Shown: positions 6,291-15,014, counted from the stretch's first letter. The stretch is DNA of 20,124 nucleotides from Candidatus Stahliibacteriota bacterium (GCA_030592225.1 JAUVJT010000016.1:1-20124); one strand, 5' to 3'. The notes: generated from the letters alone by a model not told the origin. Numbers and translations: made by a program.

Positions 6291-7871
6291 GTGCGTGTAG
6301 TGCGACGTAACGAGATGCGCGCAATTGATAAGCGCGCTATTGACGAGTTCGGCATACCTTCCATAGTTCTGATGGAGAATGCGGGACGCGGAGTGACCGA
6401 GACCATTGAGGAGTACTTCGAGGTGGCAAACGCTTCAGTGCTCTGCGTCTGCGGCAAGGGTAACAACGGGGGCGACGGATTCGTGGCGGCCCGGCATCTG
6501 GCCAACTCCGGAGCCGAAGTCGAGATCATCCTGCTGGGGAAAGTGGAGGATCTCAAGGGCGACGCCTTAATCAATGCAAAGATTGCAAAAAAGATGGGCT
6601 TATCCATTGATGAAGTGACCGACGAAGATGATCTGGCAGCCTGCCTGAATCAGATGATAGAATACGATATCGTGGTGGACGCAATCCTGGGCACTGGATT
6701 TGAAGGCCGGGCCAAGGGATTACCGGCCAAGGCCATCGAGATGATTAACGCCTCTGGCGCTTTTGTAGTGAGCGTGGACGTACCTTCGGGTATCGAAGCC
6801 GATGGAGCAGCAGAAGACCCCGAGATTGCAGTGGAAGCGGATTTGACGGTAACCATGGCCTATCTAAAACCATGCCATCTGCTCTACCCCGCGAGGGAAT
6901 ATTGTGGAGATATGTGGGTGGCCGATATCGGGATTCCCAACACCGTCATTGATCCCGAGGGCAAACTTCGGATGATGACTTCCGATGATGCCGCATTCCT
7001 TCTGCCTGAACGAGAACCGTGGGGCAACAAAGCCACGTTCGGGAAGATTCTGATAGTGGCAGGCTCGCGCGGGATGAGCGGAGCGGCGCGCCTGGCAGCA
7101 GCCGCAGCGGCGCGGGCAGGCGCTGGCCTGGTTTATCTGGCATTTCCTGAAACGATGGCGGATGTGTTCGACACAAGCCTGTTGGAAACGGTCAAACTCC
7201 CCTTGGCGGATACCGGTGACGGCCATCTGGCTGAAAGTGCGGTGGAGAGAATCCTTGAGATGGCTGACGACGTCAAGGCTCTGGCCATAGGACCGGGTCT
7301 GGGCACGCATCCGAAAACGGTCAAGTTGGTGCAGCGATTGGTAAGAGAGTGGCGCAAGCCGATGATTGTTGATGCCGACGCGCTCAACGCCCTCCACGCC
7401 ATCGCCACAGAACCGGAGATGTTGAAAGACGTAAAGTCACCACTGATACTTACCCCCCATCCCGGCGAGATGGCAAGGCTGATTAATGGAGACGCCCGAC
7501 AGATAGACCGGAAGAGACTGGACGTCGCAGAAGAGTATGCAAAAAAGTGGAATTCAGTGCTCGTACTCAAGGGAGCGCCCACCATCACCGCCTGTCCTGC
7601 AGAGACCTGGATAAACTCCACCGGCAATTCGGGTCTGGCTTCAGGCGGATCAGGCGACGTGCTCACCGGCATCATCGCGGGCCTGGTGGCCCAGGGCATG
7701 GCGCTGGCTCCTGCCGCACGCCTGGGGGTGTGGCTTCATGGCCAGGCAGCGGATATCGCAGCAGAGGACATCGGCGAGCATTCGCTGATTGCAGGTGATT
7801 TGCTGGATTACATCCCGGACGCCATGACCTCGCTGTTCGAGGAAGAAGAAGAGGAGGAGAAGTACGAATGA
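6291..7871 (+). CDS. nnr: Bifunctional NAD(P)H-hydrate epimerase / ADP-dependent dehydratase
   Basis: Metabolite-repair enzyme that converts damaged NADHX and NADPHX back to NAD(P)H. The N-terminal half (YjeF_N, residues ~1-215) epimerises R-NAD(P)HX to the S form: MENAGRG near residue 27 and GKGNNGGDGFVAARHL near 54 are the family signatures. The C-terminal half (carbohydrate-kinase-like, ~235-510) dehydrates the S form with ADP: KILIVAGSRGMSGAA, AIGPGLG, LTPHPGEMARL and GNSGLASGGSGDVLTGI, the last containing the GSGD catalytic loop. The length (526) is normal for the fused form. The GTG start at 6291 is supported by AGGAGG at 6281-6286. The protein ends in an acidic run (EEEEEEKYE) encoded by a purine-rich tract, and its TGA overlaps the next ATG (ATGA). 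Confidence 0.96.
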   Translation: MRVVRRNEMRAIDKRAIDEFGIPSIVLMENAGRGVTETIEEYFEVANASVLCVCGKGNNGGDGFVAARHLANSGAEVEIILLGKVEDLKGDALINAKIAKKMGLSIDEVTDEDDLAACLNQMIEYDIVVDAILGTGFEGRAKGLPAKAIEMINASGAFVVSVDVPSGIEADGAAEDPEIAVEADLTVTMAYLKPCHLLYPAREYCGDMWVADIGIPNTVIDPEGKLRMMTSDDAAFLLPEREPWGNKATFGKILIVAGSRGMSGAARLAAAAAARAGAGLVYLAFPETMADVFDTSLLETVKLPLADTGDGHLAESAVERILEMADDVKALAIGPGLGTHPKTVKLVQRLVREWRKPMIVDADALNALHAIATEPEMLKDVKSPLILTPHPGEMARLINGDARQIDRKRLDVAEEYAKKWNSVLVLKGAPTITACPAETWINSTGNSGLASGGSGDVLTGIIAGLVAQGMALAPAARLGVWLHGQAADIAAEDIGEHSLIAGDLLDYIPDAMTSLFEEEEEEEKYE

Positions 7872-9298
7872 GCACCCTCCTCGCCCTCCTCACCCCCCTC
7901 ACCCTCCTCGCCTACATCTACAATCCCTCAGACTGGCAGCATTATCCAAAACTGGAACAGATACAAAACTTCACCGCCGACGCGTTCAATACCACCTACC
8001 TGGTGACCGCAGATGCAATCATCGAACTGGACAAGCGCGCCTCCACCCCGAAACGCATCTACAGCGAGGCTGAAGGACTGCCAGGGGACATCACGCTTGC
8101 AATCTACGATACAGACCTGGGACGTCTGTGGATAACGTCCTGGAACGGCGAACTGTACACGTTCAATTTGATTGGGGGATTTGCAAGAAAGATATTCCTT
8201 ATGAACGCATCCCCGGTCATACGACTGGGTATAGATCACGAACACGTCTTTCTTGATAACGGTTCGTCAGTCCAGGCCGTGAATAAACGCTCCGAACGGG
8301 AGGAAGACGCAGAACCCGACTCCACCGCGCGCTGGGTCGGCAACTTCAACCAGGAAGATATTCGCAGGGATTATCCCTTCCTGGCACCGTGGTTATTCAT
8401 TAACGAACGCATGGACTGGATGCCCTACTCCCTGGTGTTCACCCATCGCAACAAAGCCTACGTTTCGGTCGCAGGCTACGGCTACCTGGTGTTCAACGCC
8501 CTGGCATGGCGCGAGACGCTTCGCTATCAAAGCCCGCGCGCCAACGACGTACACTCCATGTTTGCAGCCGATAGCTCCATCTACGCGTTCGGCTCCAACG
8601 GGGTTGACCAGTTCGTTCAGAACGAAAGGAGCATGACCCACCACCCCTTTGACCGCTGGGGCACGACCACCAACCTGACACCCGCGTGGGGGCAAGGCAT
8701 CATGGACAAGCTGCGCCGCACCAACTACGAGAAGGCAAGGCTGATTGACGGCAACCTGTTCCTGTTGGAGAAGCGGGAGGCCGACGTGTTCAACGTGGAT
8801 AAGAAAATACTTTCAGAGATAACCACCCAGGCCTGGATTTACGACGTGGACTTCCACGCAGACTCGTTGTTCGTAGCCACTGACGAAGGGGTGTTCCTGA
8901 CGTTGATCCCGGAGGGCGAACCTAAGCAGCTTGCCGACGAGCGTTCCAAACTGGTGCGCCGGGAGGTGTTGGGGATAGTGCGGGGCGAGCACGCGCGCTA
9001 CTTTTGGACAGGCGGGATGGTGGTAAAGCAGGTGGGCTACGGCTGGGAGTACTTTACCGCGCCCGGATTCATGCCAGTGCCGCAGAAAGCGATAGCCGGT
9101 CAAGACAGCCTGATAGTGCTGGGCGGCAACGGCGGCGTGGTAATCTATAACCCGGAAACCTACTACCAGATATTTTTGACGACCCGCGAAGGCCTGCTTT
9201 CAAACAACGTTACAGCGCTGCTTGTGGACGGCAAGCACCTGTGGATAGCCACCGACGCAGGCCTGTCCCGGTTTGATTTGAGCGCAGTTCTGCCGTAA
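7868..9298 (+). CDS. Exported beta-propeller protein with two-component-regulator-type repeats
   Basis: A 476-residue protein with a hydrophobic N-terminus (STLLALLTPLTLLAYIY) that reads as a signal peptide or anchor. Two stretches fit the two-component-regulator propeller repeat: GLPGDITLAIYDTDLGRLW with ITSWNGELYTF near residues 68-105, and GLLSNNVTALLVDGKHLW with IATDAGLSRF near the C-terminus. Between them are further strand-rich blocks (YLVFNALAW, VFNVDKKI, IYDVDFHADSLFVATDEGVF) that could complete a propeller. In sensor kinases this module is the periplasmic ligand-binding part; here there is no membrane-spanning C-terminus, kinase or DNA-binding domain. The start overlaps the nnr stop by 4 bases, and GGAGGAGAAG inside nnr serves as ribosome-binding site, so translation is likely coupled to nnr. 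Function unknown. Confidence 0.8.
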   Translation: MSTLLALLTPLTLLAYIYNPSDWQHYPKLEQIQNFTADAFNTTYLVTADAIIELDKRASTPKRIYSEAEGLPGDITLAIYDTDLGRLWITSWNGELYTFNLIGGFARKIFLMNASPVIRLGIDHEHVFLDNGSSVQAVNKRSEREEDAEPDSTARWVGNFNQEDIRRDYPFLAPWLFINERMDWMPYSLVFTHRNKAYVSVAGYGYLVFNALAWRETLRYQSPRANDVHSMFAADSSIYAFGSNGVDQFVQNERSMTHHPFDRWGTTTNLTPAWGQGIMDKLRRTNYEKARLIDGNLFLLEKREADVFNVDKKILSEITTQAWIYDVDFHADSLFVATDEGVFLTLIPEGEPKQLADERSKLVRREVLGIVRGEHARYFWTGGMVVKQVGYGWEYFTAPGFMPVPQKAIAGQDSLIVLGGNGGVVIYNPETYYQIFLTTREGLLSNNVTALLVDGKHLWIATDAGLSRFDLSAVLP

Positions 9299-9331
9299 TT
9301 ACCCACCAGATTCGGGTGCAATCCTTCATAA

Positions 9332-9371
9332 AAAAGGTGGTCAAAAGCTACCCAAAAGGTGGTCAAAAGCT
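9332..9371. repeat. Tandem repeat, 22-base period, 1.8 copies
   Basis: AAAAGGTGGTCAAAAGCT occurs at 9332-9349 and again at 9354-9371. It lies 33 bases after the propeller-gene stop. No function is evident. Confidence 0.85.
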
Positions 9372-9399
9372 GGACAACTACACACCCCGAAAATATTAT

Positions 9400-9447
9400 G
9401 TCATTGCGAGGACTACGATTCAGCCAATCGTTAGAACGAAGCAATCT
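9400..9447 (+). repeat. GTCATTGCGAG...CGAAGCAATCT dispersed element
   Basis: GTCATTGCGAG at 9400-9410 and CGAAGCAATCT at 9437-9447 are the two conserved ends of an intergenic element common in many bacterial genomes. A degenerate copy in the opposite orientation is at 4464-4503. Confidence 0.65.
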
Positions 9448-9553
9448 AAGGATGGCCGCAGGGAGTAATCTCAAGGTTTTAATCCCTCCGACCGCTCTTT
9501 AGAGCGAAACAAAACCTTGTTTTGTACACCTCCCTTAAAAAGGGAGGCATTTT

Positions 9554-9586
9554 CCCTCTCCCTTTGGGAGAGGGTTAGGGTGAGGG
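9554..9586 (+). repeat. REP-like palindrome CCCTCTCCC-TTT-GGGAGAGGG plus GTGAGGG tail
   Basis: A perfect 9-base stem (9554-9562 with 9566-9574), a TTT loop, then TTAGGGTGAGGG. This hairpin with its GTGAGGG tail is a widespread REP/BIME-type sequence linked in other genomes to RAYT (TnpA-REP) transposases. No RAYT gene is in the window. A second hairpin, CCTCCCTT-AAA-AAGGGAGG (9529-9547), precedes it. Confidence 0.7.
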
Positions 9587-9610
9587 TCATCCCCCTTATT
9601 GGCATCCTTT

Positions 9611-9675
9611 GAACAGGTTAGAGAACCTGTTCCACACGGCCTTTATGTGTGTGGCACAGACTCTCCAATCTGTGC
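9611..9675. repeat. Paired hairpins GAACAGGTT/AACCTGTTC and GCACAGA/TCTGTGC
   Basis: The first hairpin has a perfect 9-base stem (9611-9619 with 9624-9632) and a 4-base loop. The second has a 7-base stem (9654-9660 with 9669-9675) and an 8-base loop. Between them CCACAC and GTGTGG can also pair. Both hairpins carry CTCT or AGAG in the loop, which suggests a related origin. Confidence 0.6.
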
Positions 9676-9678
9676 AAA

Positions 9679-9727
9679 TTCGCGTCAAGTCGGCCAGAAT
9701 AATAGGAACGGGCTGACCTGACGCGAA
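9679..9727. repeat. Long imperfect hairpin beside the apeA 3' end
   Basis: TTCGCGTCAAGTCGGCC (9679-9695) pairs with GGCTGACCTGACGCGAA (9711-9727), 17 bases with two mismatches and a 15-base loop. The right arm also contains GGGCTGAC (9710-9717), which can instead pair with GTCAGCCC at 9750-9757, so two mutually exclusive structures are possible. No T-tract follows on either strand, so it is not a classic terminator. Confidence 0.6.
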
Positions 9728-9772
9728 ACGGGTAACTACGGATACCAACGTCAGCCCCTACGAGATTTGACG

Positions 9773-11203
9773 TTAATCCTTGAAACAACTTCCGTACCAT
9801 GGATGTCTGCTTAAGAAACGACGTATATCAGAAAAGGAAAAGCCCAAATTACGATATAAGCATATCACAAGCAAAGGTTTTAACTGCTCCCGTATAAGCC
9901 TTCCAAGATAATTACCATAACCAACCTCGATCAACCCTCCATCTGGATGCACAAGAAGATTTCTCGTCTCAACGACTTTGTTTACAAAATCCTTCTTATC
10001 GTTATTGCTATCGAAAAGAAACTTAGAAATTTCTTCAGTTTCTTCAAGCAGCTCTTTTATCCTTTTTCTAAAACTCGGCTCATGACTGAACTTCAGTTTT
10101 TCACCAACCCAACTCTTAAATTTCTCATCTACAGAATCGATAATACTCTGCAATCTCTTCTTGTGGGCGTTCCTTTTTTTATCAGTTTTAAAACTTTCAT
10201 GAGTTATTCTATGATAGCCTTCAATTGCTCTGACTAATGTTAAGAATCTGTTTTCCAGATAAAGTTCCTCGTTATATATTGTCCCAAAATATGAATTGTG
10301 TGCTGGTGTATATTTATCGTAATCTTCTAGCCATCGTTTCAATAAATCGCTCAATTGGTTTTCAACCATCTTGTAAGTAAAAGGCATCTCGTGCGGTAAT
10401 ATCTCTCTTGATCTAGTTCGTATCTTTCTAAAAGTATCGAATATTTGGACAGGAGGGAGAAATTCCTTACCTTCGGTATTTATTGTCCTTGAATTTACAC
10501 CACCATCTAAGTATTCAACATATATTGGTTCCGATATGGCTAAACTAAGAAAATTCTGAATTTTCCGTATCAAAGCACAGTAACCGTCGTAGTGTCTATC
10601 TACATCTGATTCTATCTTAATATAGGTTTCCTGTTTGAGTTCTACTTCTTCCCTTGCATATGGAGAGAAACGAAATTTCAAAAGGTTAGGCAAGACTTCG
10701 AAACATATCGAAATTGTAAAATTACCGAATGACGTCACCTTAATTGTTTTAGGTTTCGCATAACTTAAGTTCACCCTCTCTTGATTTATGGCTTTATCTA
10801 CAACAAAGCCCGATTTACCAACCCAATCGTGTAGGTACGAATATTTAATGAAAATCTCTTTAAATTTCACTTCCTCTTTTTTTCTAAAATGTACACCTAC
10901 AAAGGCAGTACGAGCAACCAATGAAGAAGGATTCTCCGACGATGATATACTTCTAATTGTACAATCTTTCAACGTTATCGTTTCCGTAGAGGAATACTTA
11001 TCTTTATCCGATGAAGGAGGTAGCGAACAGCTACCAATAATAAGTGGTACATAATAAGATTTCATGATTTTTTTGATAGGGAATGAACCCCGCAAATCCA
11101 AAACAGCAAAGTCATTAGGTCGGATTCTTAACGTACCATCTATTGATTTCCCTAGGCTGTCAGGTAATTCCCAACTTCCATGATATTCTATAATCTCAGC
11201 CAT
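9773..11203 (-). CDS. ApeA-like HEPN domain anti-phage defence protein
   Basis: Predicted cytoplasmic HEPN ribonuclease-type defence protein of 476 residues. The N-terminal region matches the ApeA N-terminal domain: HGSWELP, IDGTLRI, VLDLRGSFP, YVPLIIGS, TITLKDC, then FVGVHF and LHDWVG. The C-terminal third is an ApeA-type HEPN domain: RFLTLVRAIEGYHRITHE, a long charged helix, then VETRNLLVHPDG. RNLLVH is the RNxxxH catalytic motif (R414, H419; His codon 9947-9949), so the active site looks intact. ApeA is known as a single-gene HEPN anti-phage system; family membership here is by motif reading. I start it at the ATG at 11203, where a promoter (11212-11239) places the start codon almost at +1. 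An in-frame ATG at 11260 after GGGAGGGGG would add 19 hydrophobic residues resembling a signal peptide, but that stretch is the promoter itself. The gene is visibly AT-rich (a hand-counted 60-base line at 10201 is 33% G+C; a line in the next gene at 12241 is 70%), suggesting transfer. Confidence 0.82.
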   Translation of the reverse strand: MAEIIEYHGSWELPDSLGKSIDGTLRIRPNDFAVLDLRGSFPIKKIMKSYYVPLIIGSCSLPPSSDKDKYSSTETITLKDCTIRSISSSENPSSLVARTAFVGVHFRKKEEVKFKEIFIKYSYLHDWVGKSGFVVDKAINQERVNLSYAKPKTIKVTSFGNFTISICFEVLPNLLKFRFSPYAREEVELKQETYIKIESDVDRHYDGYCALIRKIQNFLSLAISEPIYVEYLDGGVNSRTINTEGKEFLPPVQIFDTFRKIRTRSREILPHEMPFTYKMVENQLSDLLKRWLEDYDKYTPAHNSYFGTIYNEELYLENRFLTLVRAIEGYHRITHESFKTDKKRNAHKKRLQSIIDSVDEKFKSWVGEKLKFSHEPSFRKRIKELLEETEEISKFLFDSNNDKKDFVNKVVETRNLLVHPDGGLIEVGYGNYLGRLIREQLKPLLVICLYRNLGFSFSDIRRFLSRHPWYGSCFKD

Positions 11204-11211
11204 ACTAACCG

Positions 11212-11239
11212 ATATTAATAAAGTAACGCCTAATGTCAA
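11212..11239 (-). promoter_or_regulatory. Promoter of the apeA-like gene (near-leaderless)
   Basis: On the minus strand, TTGACA (11239-11234), a 16-base spacer and TAATAT (11217-11212), then 8 bases to the ATG at 11203. Transcription would start 1-2 bases before the start codon. Box sequences and spacing are the same as at the GWxTD gene (15015-15042). Confidence 0.65.
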
Positions 11240-11253
11240 TCTAATCCATATAG

Positions 11254-11281
11254 TTGACATCCCCCTCCCAATCAATATGAT
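11254..11281 (+). promoter_or_regulatory. Promoter of the P5C dehydrogenase gene
   Basis: TTGACA (11254-11259), a 16-base spacer and TATGAT (11276-11281). Transcription would start near 11288, leaving a ~34-base leader with TAGGAGG (11311-11317) before the ATG at 11322. The -35 boxes of this and the divergent apeA promoter are only 14 bases apart, so the two may interfere or share regulation. Confidence 0.65.
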
Positions 11282-11321
11282 TCAACCAAATTCAAATCAA
11301 ATGTAAATCTTAGGAGGCACA

Positions 11322-12869
<1,548 letters not shown>

Positions 12870-12904
12870 CGCTCAGCAACATTGCAAATAGCAAATATCA
12901 AAAT

Positions 12905-12951
12905 GCACACGAAGTGACGACGTTTACGTAGTAAGTGGAGTAACTTGAGGG
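12905..12951 (+). repeat. Copy 2 of the dispersed repeat seen at 4301-4356
   Basis: GCACACGAAGTGACGAC (12905-12921), a short TTAC-GTA-GTAA palindrome, GTGGAG (12935-12940) and GAGGG. Its last bases run directly into the terminator stem, so this copy sits in the 3' untranslated region of the P5C dehydrogenase mRNA. Confidence 0.5.
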
Positions 12952-12973
12952 CCGAGCCAAGCTCGGCCCTTTT
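12949..12973 (+). terminator. Rho-independent terminator after the P5C dehydrogenase gene
   Basis: A perfect 9-base G+C-rich stem, GGGCCGAGC (12949-12957) with GCTCGGCCC (12961-12969), a 3-base loop and TTTT. It lies 80 bases after the stop codon and just before the next promoter. Confidence 0.85.
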
Positions 12974-12976
12974 GGG

Positions 12977-13004
12977 TTGACAGGGAACACTTCTCCATTA
13001 TCAT
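12977..13004 (+). promoter_or_regulatory. Promoter of the PEGA/LVIVD lipoprotein gene
   Basis: TTGACA (12977-12982), a 16-base spacer and TATCAT (12999-13004). The transcript would start near 13011 and carry AAGGAGGAAG (13021-13030) before the ATG at 13032, so this mRNA has a normal leader. Confidence 0.65.
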
Positions 13005-13031
13005 AGATTGCTGACTAGGAAAGGAGGAAGC

Positions 13032-14840
13032 ATGAAGAAACTAATAACGCTCGGGCTGCTTGGACTGACCATCATGGCCATGTGTGACAAGGCGCCCGAG
13101 ACCGGAACCATCAAGGTTACATCTGATCCAACCGGAGCCGATGTTTTCTTAAACGACAGTCTTACCGGCCAGAGGACCAACTGCACGTTAGAGAACGTTC
13201 CATTAGGCAGGCATAAATTAACCCTCACCCTCACAGGCTACATAGACTGGGAGCGAGAAATTGAGCTTGACGAAGATATTCCTGACGAAGAGATAAACGC
13301 CGGACTGACTGACACAACCGAGACAAACCAGCCTCCCGTGATTCTGAGCGTTACCGCCTCACCCAACCCGGTTGAACCGGGCGCAAATTCAACCATAAGC
13401 TGTACGGCCAGTGATGCCGACGGCGACCAGTTGAGTTTTGAGTGGTATTCGGTGGTTGAAGACACAACCTACACCTCTCAAACATTCTTATGGGAAGCCC
13501 CCGCCATTGAAGGCAACTATTCCTTTTATCTGACGGTTTCAGACGGACAGGATGAAGATTACGATTCCTCTCTGGTGATTACAGTAGAAATCCCGGGAAT
13601 ATCTCCGGTCACCCTGCTGCCTGCAACTGACATCGGCACTAACGAGGCAACCTTGATGTGGACCAGCGCCGATCCGTCATGGATGGGCTATGAGCTTTAC
13701 CGCTCGGAAACACCTGATGTGCCCACCTTCGGTCAACTGGTTGCTTCCTTGAGTGATGCAAACGGCTACACCCGCCTGGATACTGCATACATGGATACCG
13801 ACCTTAATCCTGGAACGGATTACTACTACGCGGTGCTGGTGACAGATTCTGCCGCCAACGAAGCCTGGTCCAACGAGATATTGCTCACCACGCAAAGCTT
13901 TGAATTCCTTGACAGCCAATCCCTGGGCGGCGGCCACGGCGTGCGCCTGGCCAACAAGGGGCTTTATATCTTCTGCGCCGCCCGTGAACAAGCCGTCAAA
14001 ATATTCACCATTGACGCAGGCGGGTTGGGCGCAGGTGCAACCATCCCTCATCCCGACAACGACGTCAGCGCATGGGCGTACGATCTGGTGGTCGTAGGCA
14101 ATCTGCTGCACGTGGCGTTCGGCAAAGGCGGTTACCGCTCCTACAACATAACCAATCCATTTGCCCCGAACGACTCATCCTTCCTGGACGCTTTAACCCT
14201 GGGCGGCGAGGCCAGAGCAATATTCGCGCTGGGAAGCTCTATCTTTGTAGGGTGCACCGATCCGGCAACAGCCACCCATACCCTGGTCTACTTCGATTAC
14301 ACCAACCCCGGAACCATACTGGGCATAGATACCCTGTACGACATACCTGAGGACATCCACGTAACCAACAACTACATCTACGTGGCTGAGGGAAATGCCG
14401 GCATGGAGATTCTAAGTTGGAATCCCACTGCCCCTGATCCCATGCAGCCGATAAGCCTGTTCTCCACCTACGATGCTGCGCATAGGGTTTACGTCTCCGG
14501 TCAGTATGCTTACGTTGCCGCCGGAACACAGGGATTCGTTGTGGTAGACGTATCCAATCCCATCAGCCCTTACCTGGCAGCCCTGTGGGCAGGCGACCCG
14601 GCCAGTGACGCTCAGGGCATCTACACCTCGGGTAACATCGTGTACGTCGCTGACGGCCCCTACGGCTTACGGCTTCTGGATCTTACTTTCCCTATCTACC
14701 CCGATCATATCGGAACCAAGGACCTCACCGATGATGTCGGCTCATACAACCTGATGGATGTGGTGATAAGAAGCGAAGGAACCTACACTCAGGCAATCCT
14801 TGCCGACTGGCACAATGCCATACACATGATAGAATGGTAA
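13032..14840 (+). CDS. Mosaic surface protein: PEGA, Ig/PKD-like, fibronectin III-like and LVIVD propeller
   Basis: A 602-residue exported protein. The signal peptide (KKLITLGLLGLTIMAM) ends at a Cys, giving a lipobox-like MAMC that is not canonical at the -1 position, so lipid attachment is likely but not certain. Domains in order are: PEGA (~20-80: TIKVTSDPTGADVFLNDSL, PLGRHKLTLTLTGY); an Ig/PKD-like domain (~100-190: VTASPNPVEPGANSTISC, DADGDQLSFEW); a fibronectin III-like domain (~195-290: NEATLMWTSADPSWMGYELY, NPGTDYYYAVLVTD); and a C-terminal LVIVD-type propeller with repeats such as YIYVAEGNAGMEIL, YAYVAAGTQGFVVVDVSNP and IVYVADGPYGLRLLDLTFP. Such proteins are usually carbohydrate- or surface-associated; the role here is unknown. 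The ATG at 13032 follows AAGGAGGAAG. The gene is a single transcription unit between a promoter (12977) and a terminator (14888). Confidence 0.85.
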   Translation: MKKLITLGLLGLTIMAMCDKAPETGTIKVTSDPTGADVFLNDSLTGQRTNCTLENVPLGRHKLTLTLTGYIDWEREIELDEDIPDEEINAGLTDTTETNQPPVILSVTASPNPVEPGANSTISCTASDADGDQLSFEWYSVVEDTTYTSQTFLWEAPAIEGNYSFYLTVSDGQDEDYDSSLVITVEIPGISPVTLLPATDIGTNEATLMWTSADPSWMGYELYRSETPDVPTFGQLVASLSDANGYTRLDTAYMDTDLNPGTDYYYAVLVTDSAANEAWSNEILLTTQSFEFLDSQSLGGGHGVRLANKGLYIFCAAREQAVKIFTIDAGGLGAGATIPHPDNDVSAWAYDLVVVGNLLHVAFGKGGYRSYNITNPFAPNDSSFLDALTLGGEARAIFALGSSIFVGCTDPATATHTLVYFDYTNPGTILGIDTLYDIPEDIHVTNNYIYVAEGNAGMEILSWNPTAPDPMQPISLFSTYDAAHRVYVSGQYAYVAAGTQGFVVVDVSNPISPYLAALWAGDPASDAQGIYTSGNIVYVADGPYGLRLLDLTFPIYPDHIGTKDLTDDVGSYNLMDVVIRSEGTYTQAILADWHNAIHMIEW

Positions 14841-14887
14841 CCCGTAACACTACCGGTAACACGGGCGTAACAAACCTAAAAAGATTC

Positions 14888-14914
14888 GAGGGGCCGAAAG
14901 GCCCCTCCCTTTTT
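14888..14914 (+). terminator. Rho-independent terminator after the mosaic surface protein gene
   Basis: GAGGGGCC (14888-14895) pairs perfectly with GGCCCCTC (14900-14907) around a GAAA tetraloop of the stable GNRA type, followed by CC and TTTTT. Confidence 0.88.
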
Positions 14915-14961
14915 ACTCCCATGCCCAGCCTTGCGGACCAATTGAGCGCTTACCTTATTCA

Positions 14962-15008
14962 TTTTGACTTTTGAATTTTGACTTTTGAATTCGGGAGCAT
15001 AGCTCCCG
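14962..15008. repeat. 14-base tandem repeat followed by a 7-base palindrome
   Basis: TTTTGACTTTTGAA is repeated in tandem (14962-14975 and 14976-14989). Directly after it is CGGGAGC-ATA-GCTCCCG (14992-15008), a perfect hairpin. They sit between the terminator and the GWxTD promoter. Both resemble common intergenic repeat words; a regulatory role is not excluded because the palindrome ends 6 bases before the -35 box. Confidence 0.75.
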
Positions 15009-15014
15009 CCCTCC

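Larger units (their letters stand above)
9299..9772. other. 474-base gene-free stretch holding a mosaic of palindromic repeats
   Basis: I see no plausible coding frame here. In order it holds a 22-base tandem repeat (9332-9371), a GTCATTGCGAG...CGAAGCAATC element (9400-9447), CGCTCT/AGAGCG and ACAAAA/TTTTGT palindromes (about 9493-9523), CCTCCCTT/AAGGGAGG (9529-9547), a REP-like CCCTCTCCC/GGGAGAGGG hairpin (9554-9586), and three further hairpins (9611-9727). It lies between the convergent ends of the propeller gene and apeA. Confidence 0.75.

Noticed and set aside
7133..7699. 188-residue minus-strand open frame inside nnr
   Set aside because: It is antisense to the conserved dehydratase domain of nnr, including PHPGEM and GSGD motifs.
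9299..9400. Remnant of an insertion sequence suggested by the 22-base tandem repeat
   Set aside because: There is no transposase fragment in any frame and no matching terminal inverted repeat or target duplication around it.
9527..9586. Terminators for the propeller gene or apeA
   Set aside because: The hairpins are over 200 bases from either stop and lack a proper T-tract; the sequence words match common dispersed palindromes.
9400..9727. CRISPR array or retron-like RNA in the repeat-rich gap
   Set aside because: The repeats are different palindromes rather than one direct repeat with spacers, and there is no reverse transcriptase or cas gene. The REP-like and GTCATTGCGAG words fit dispersed elements.
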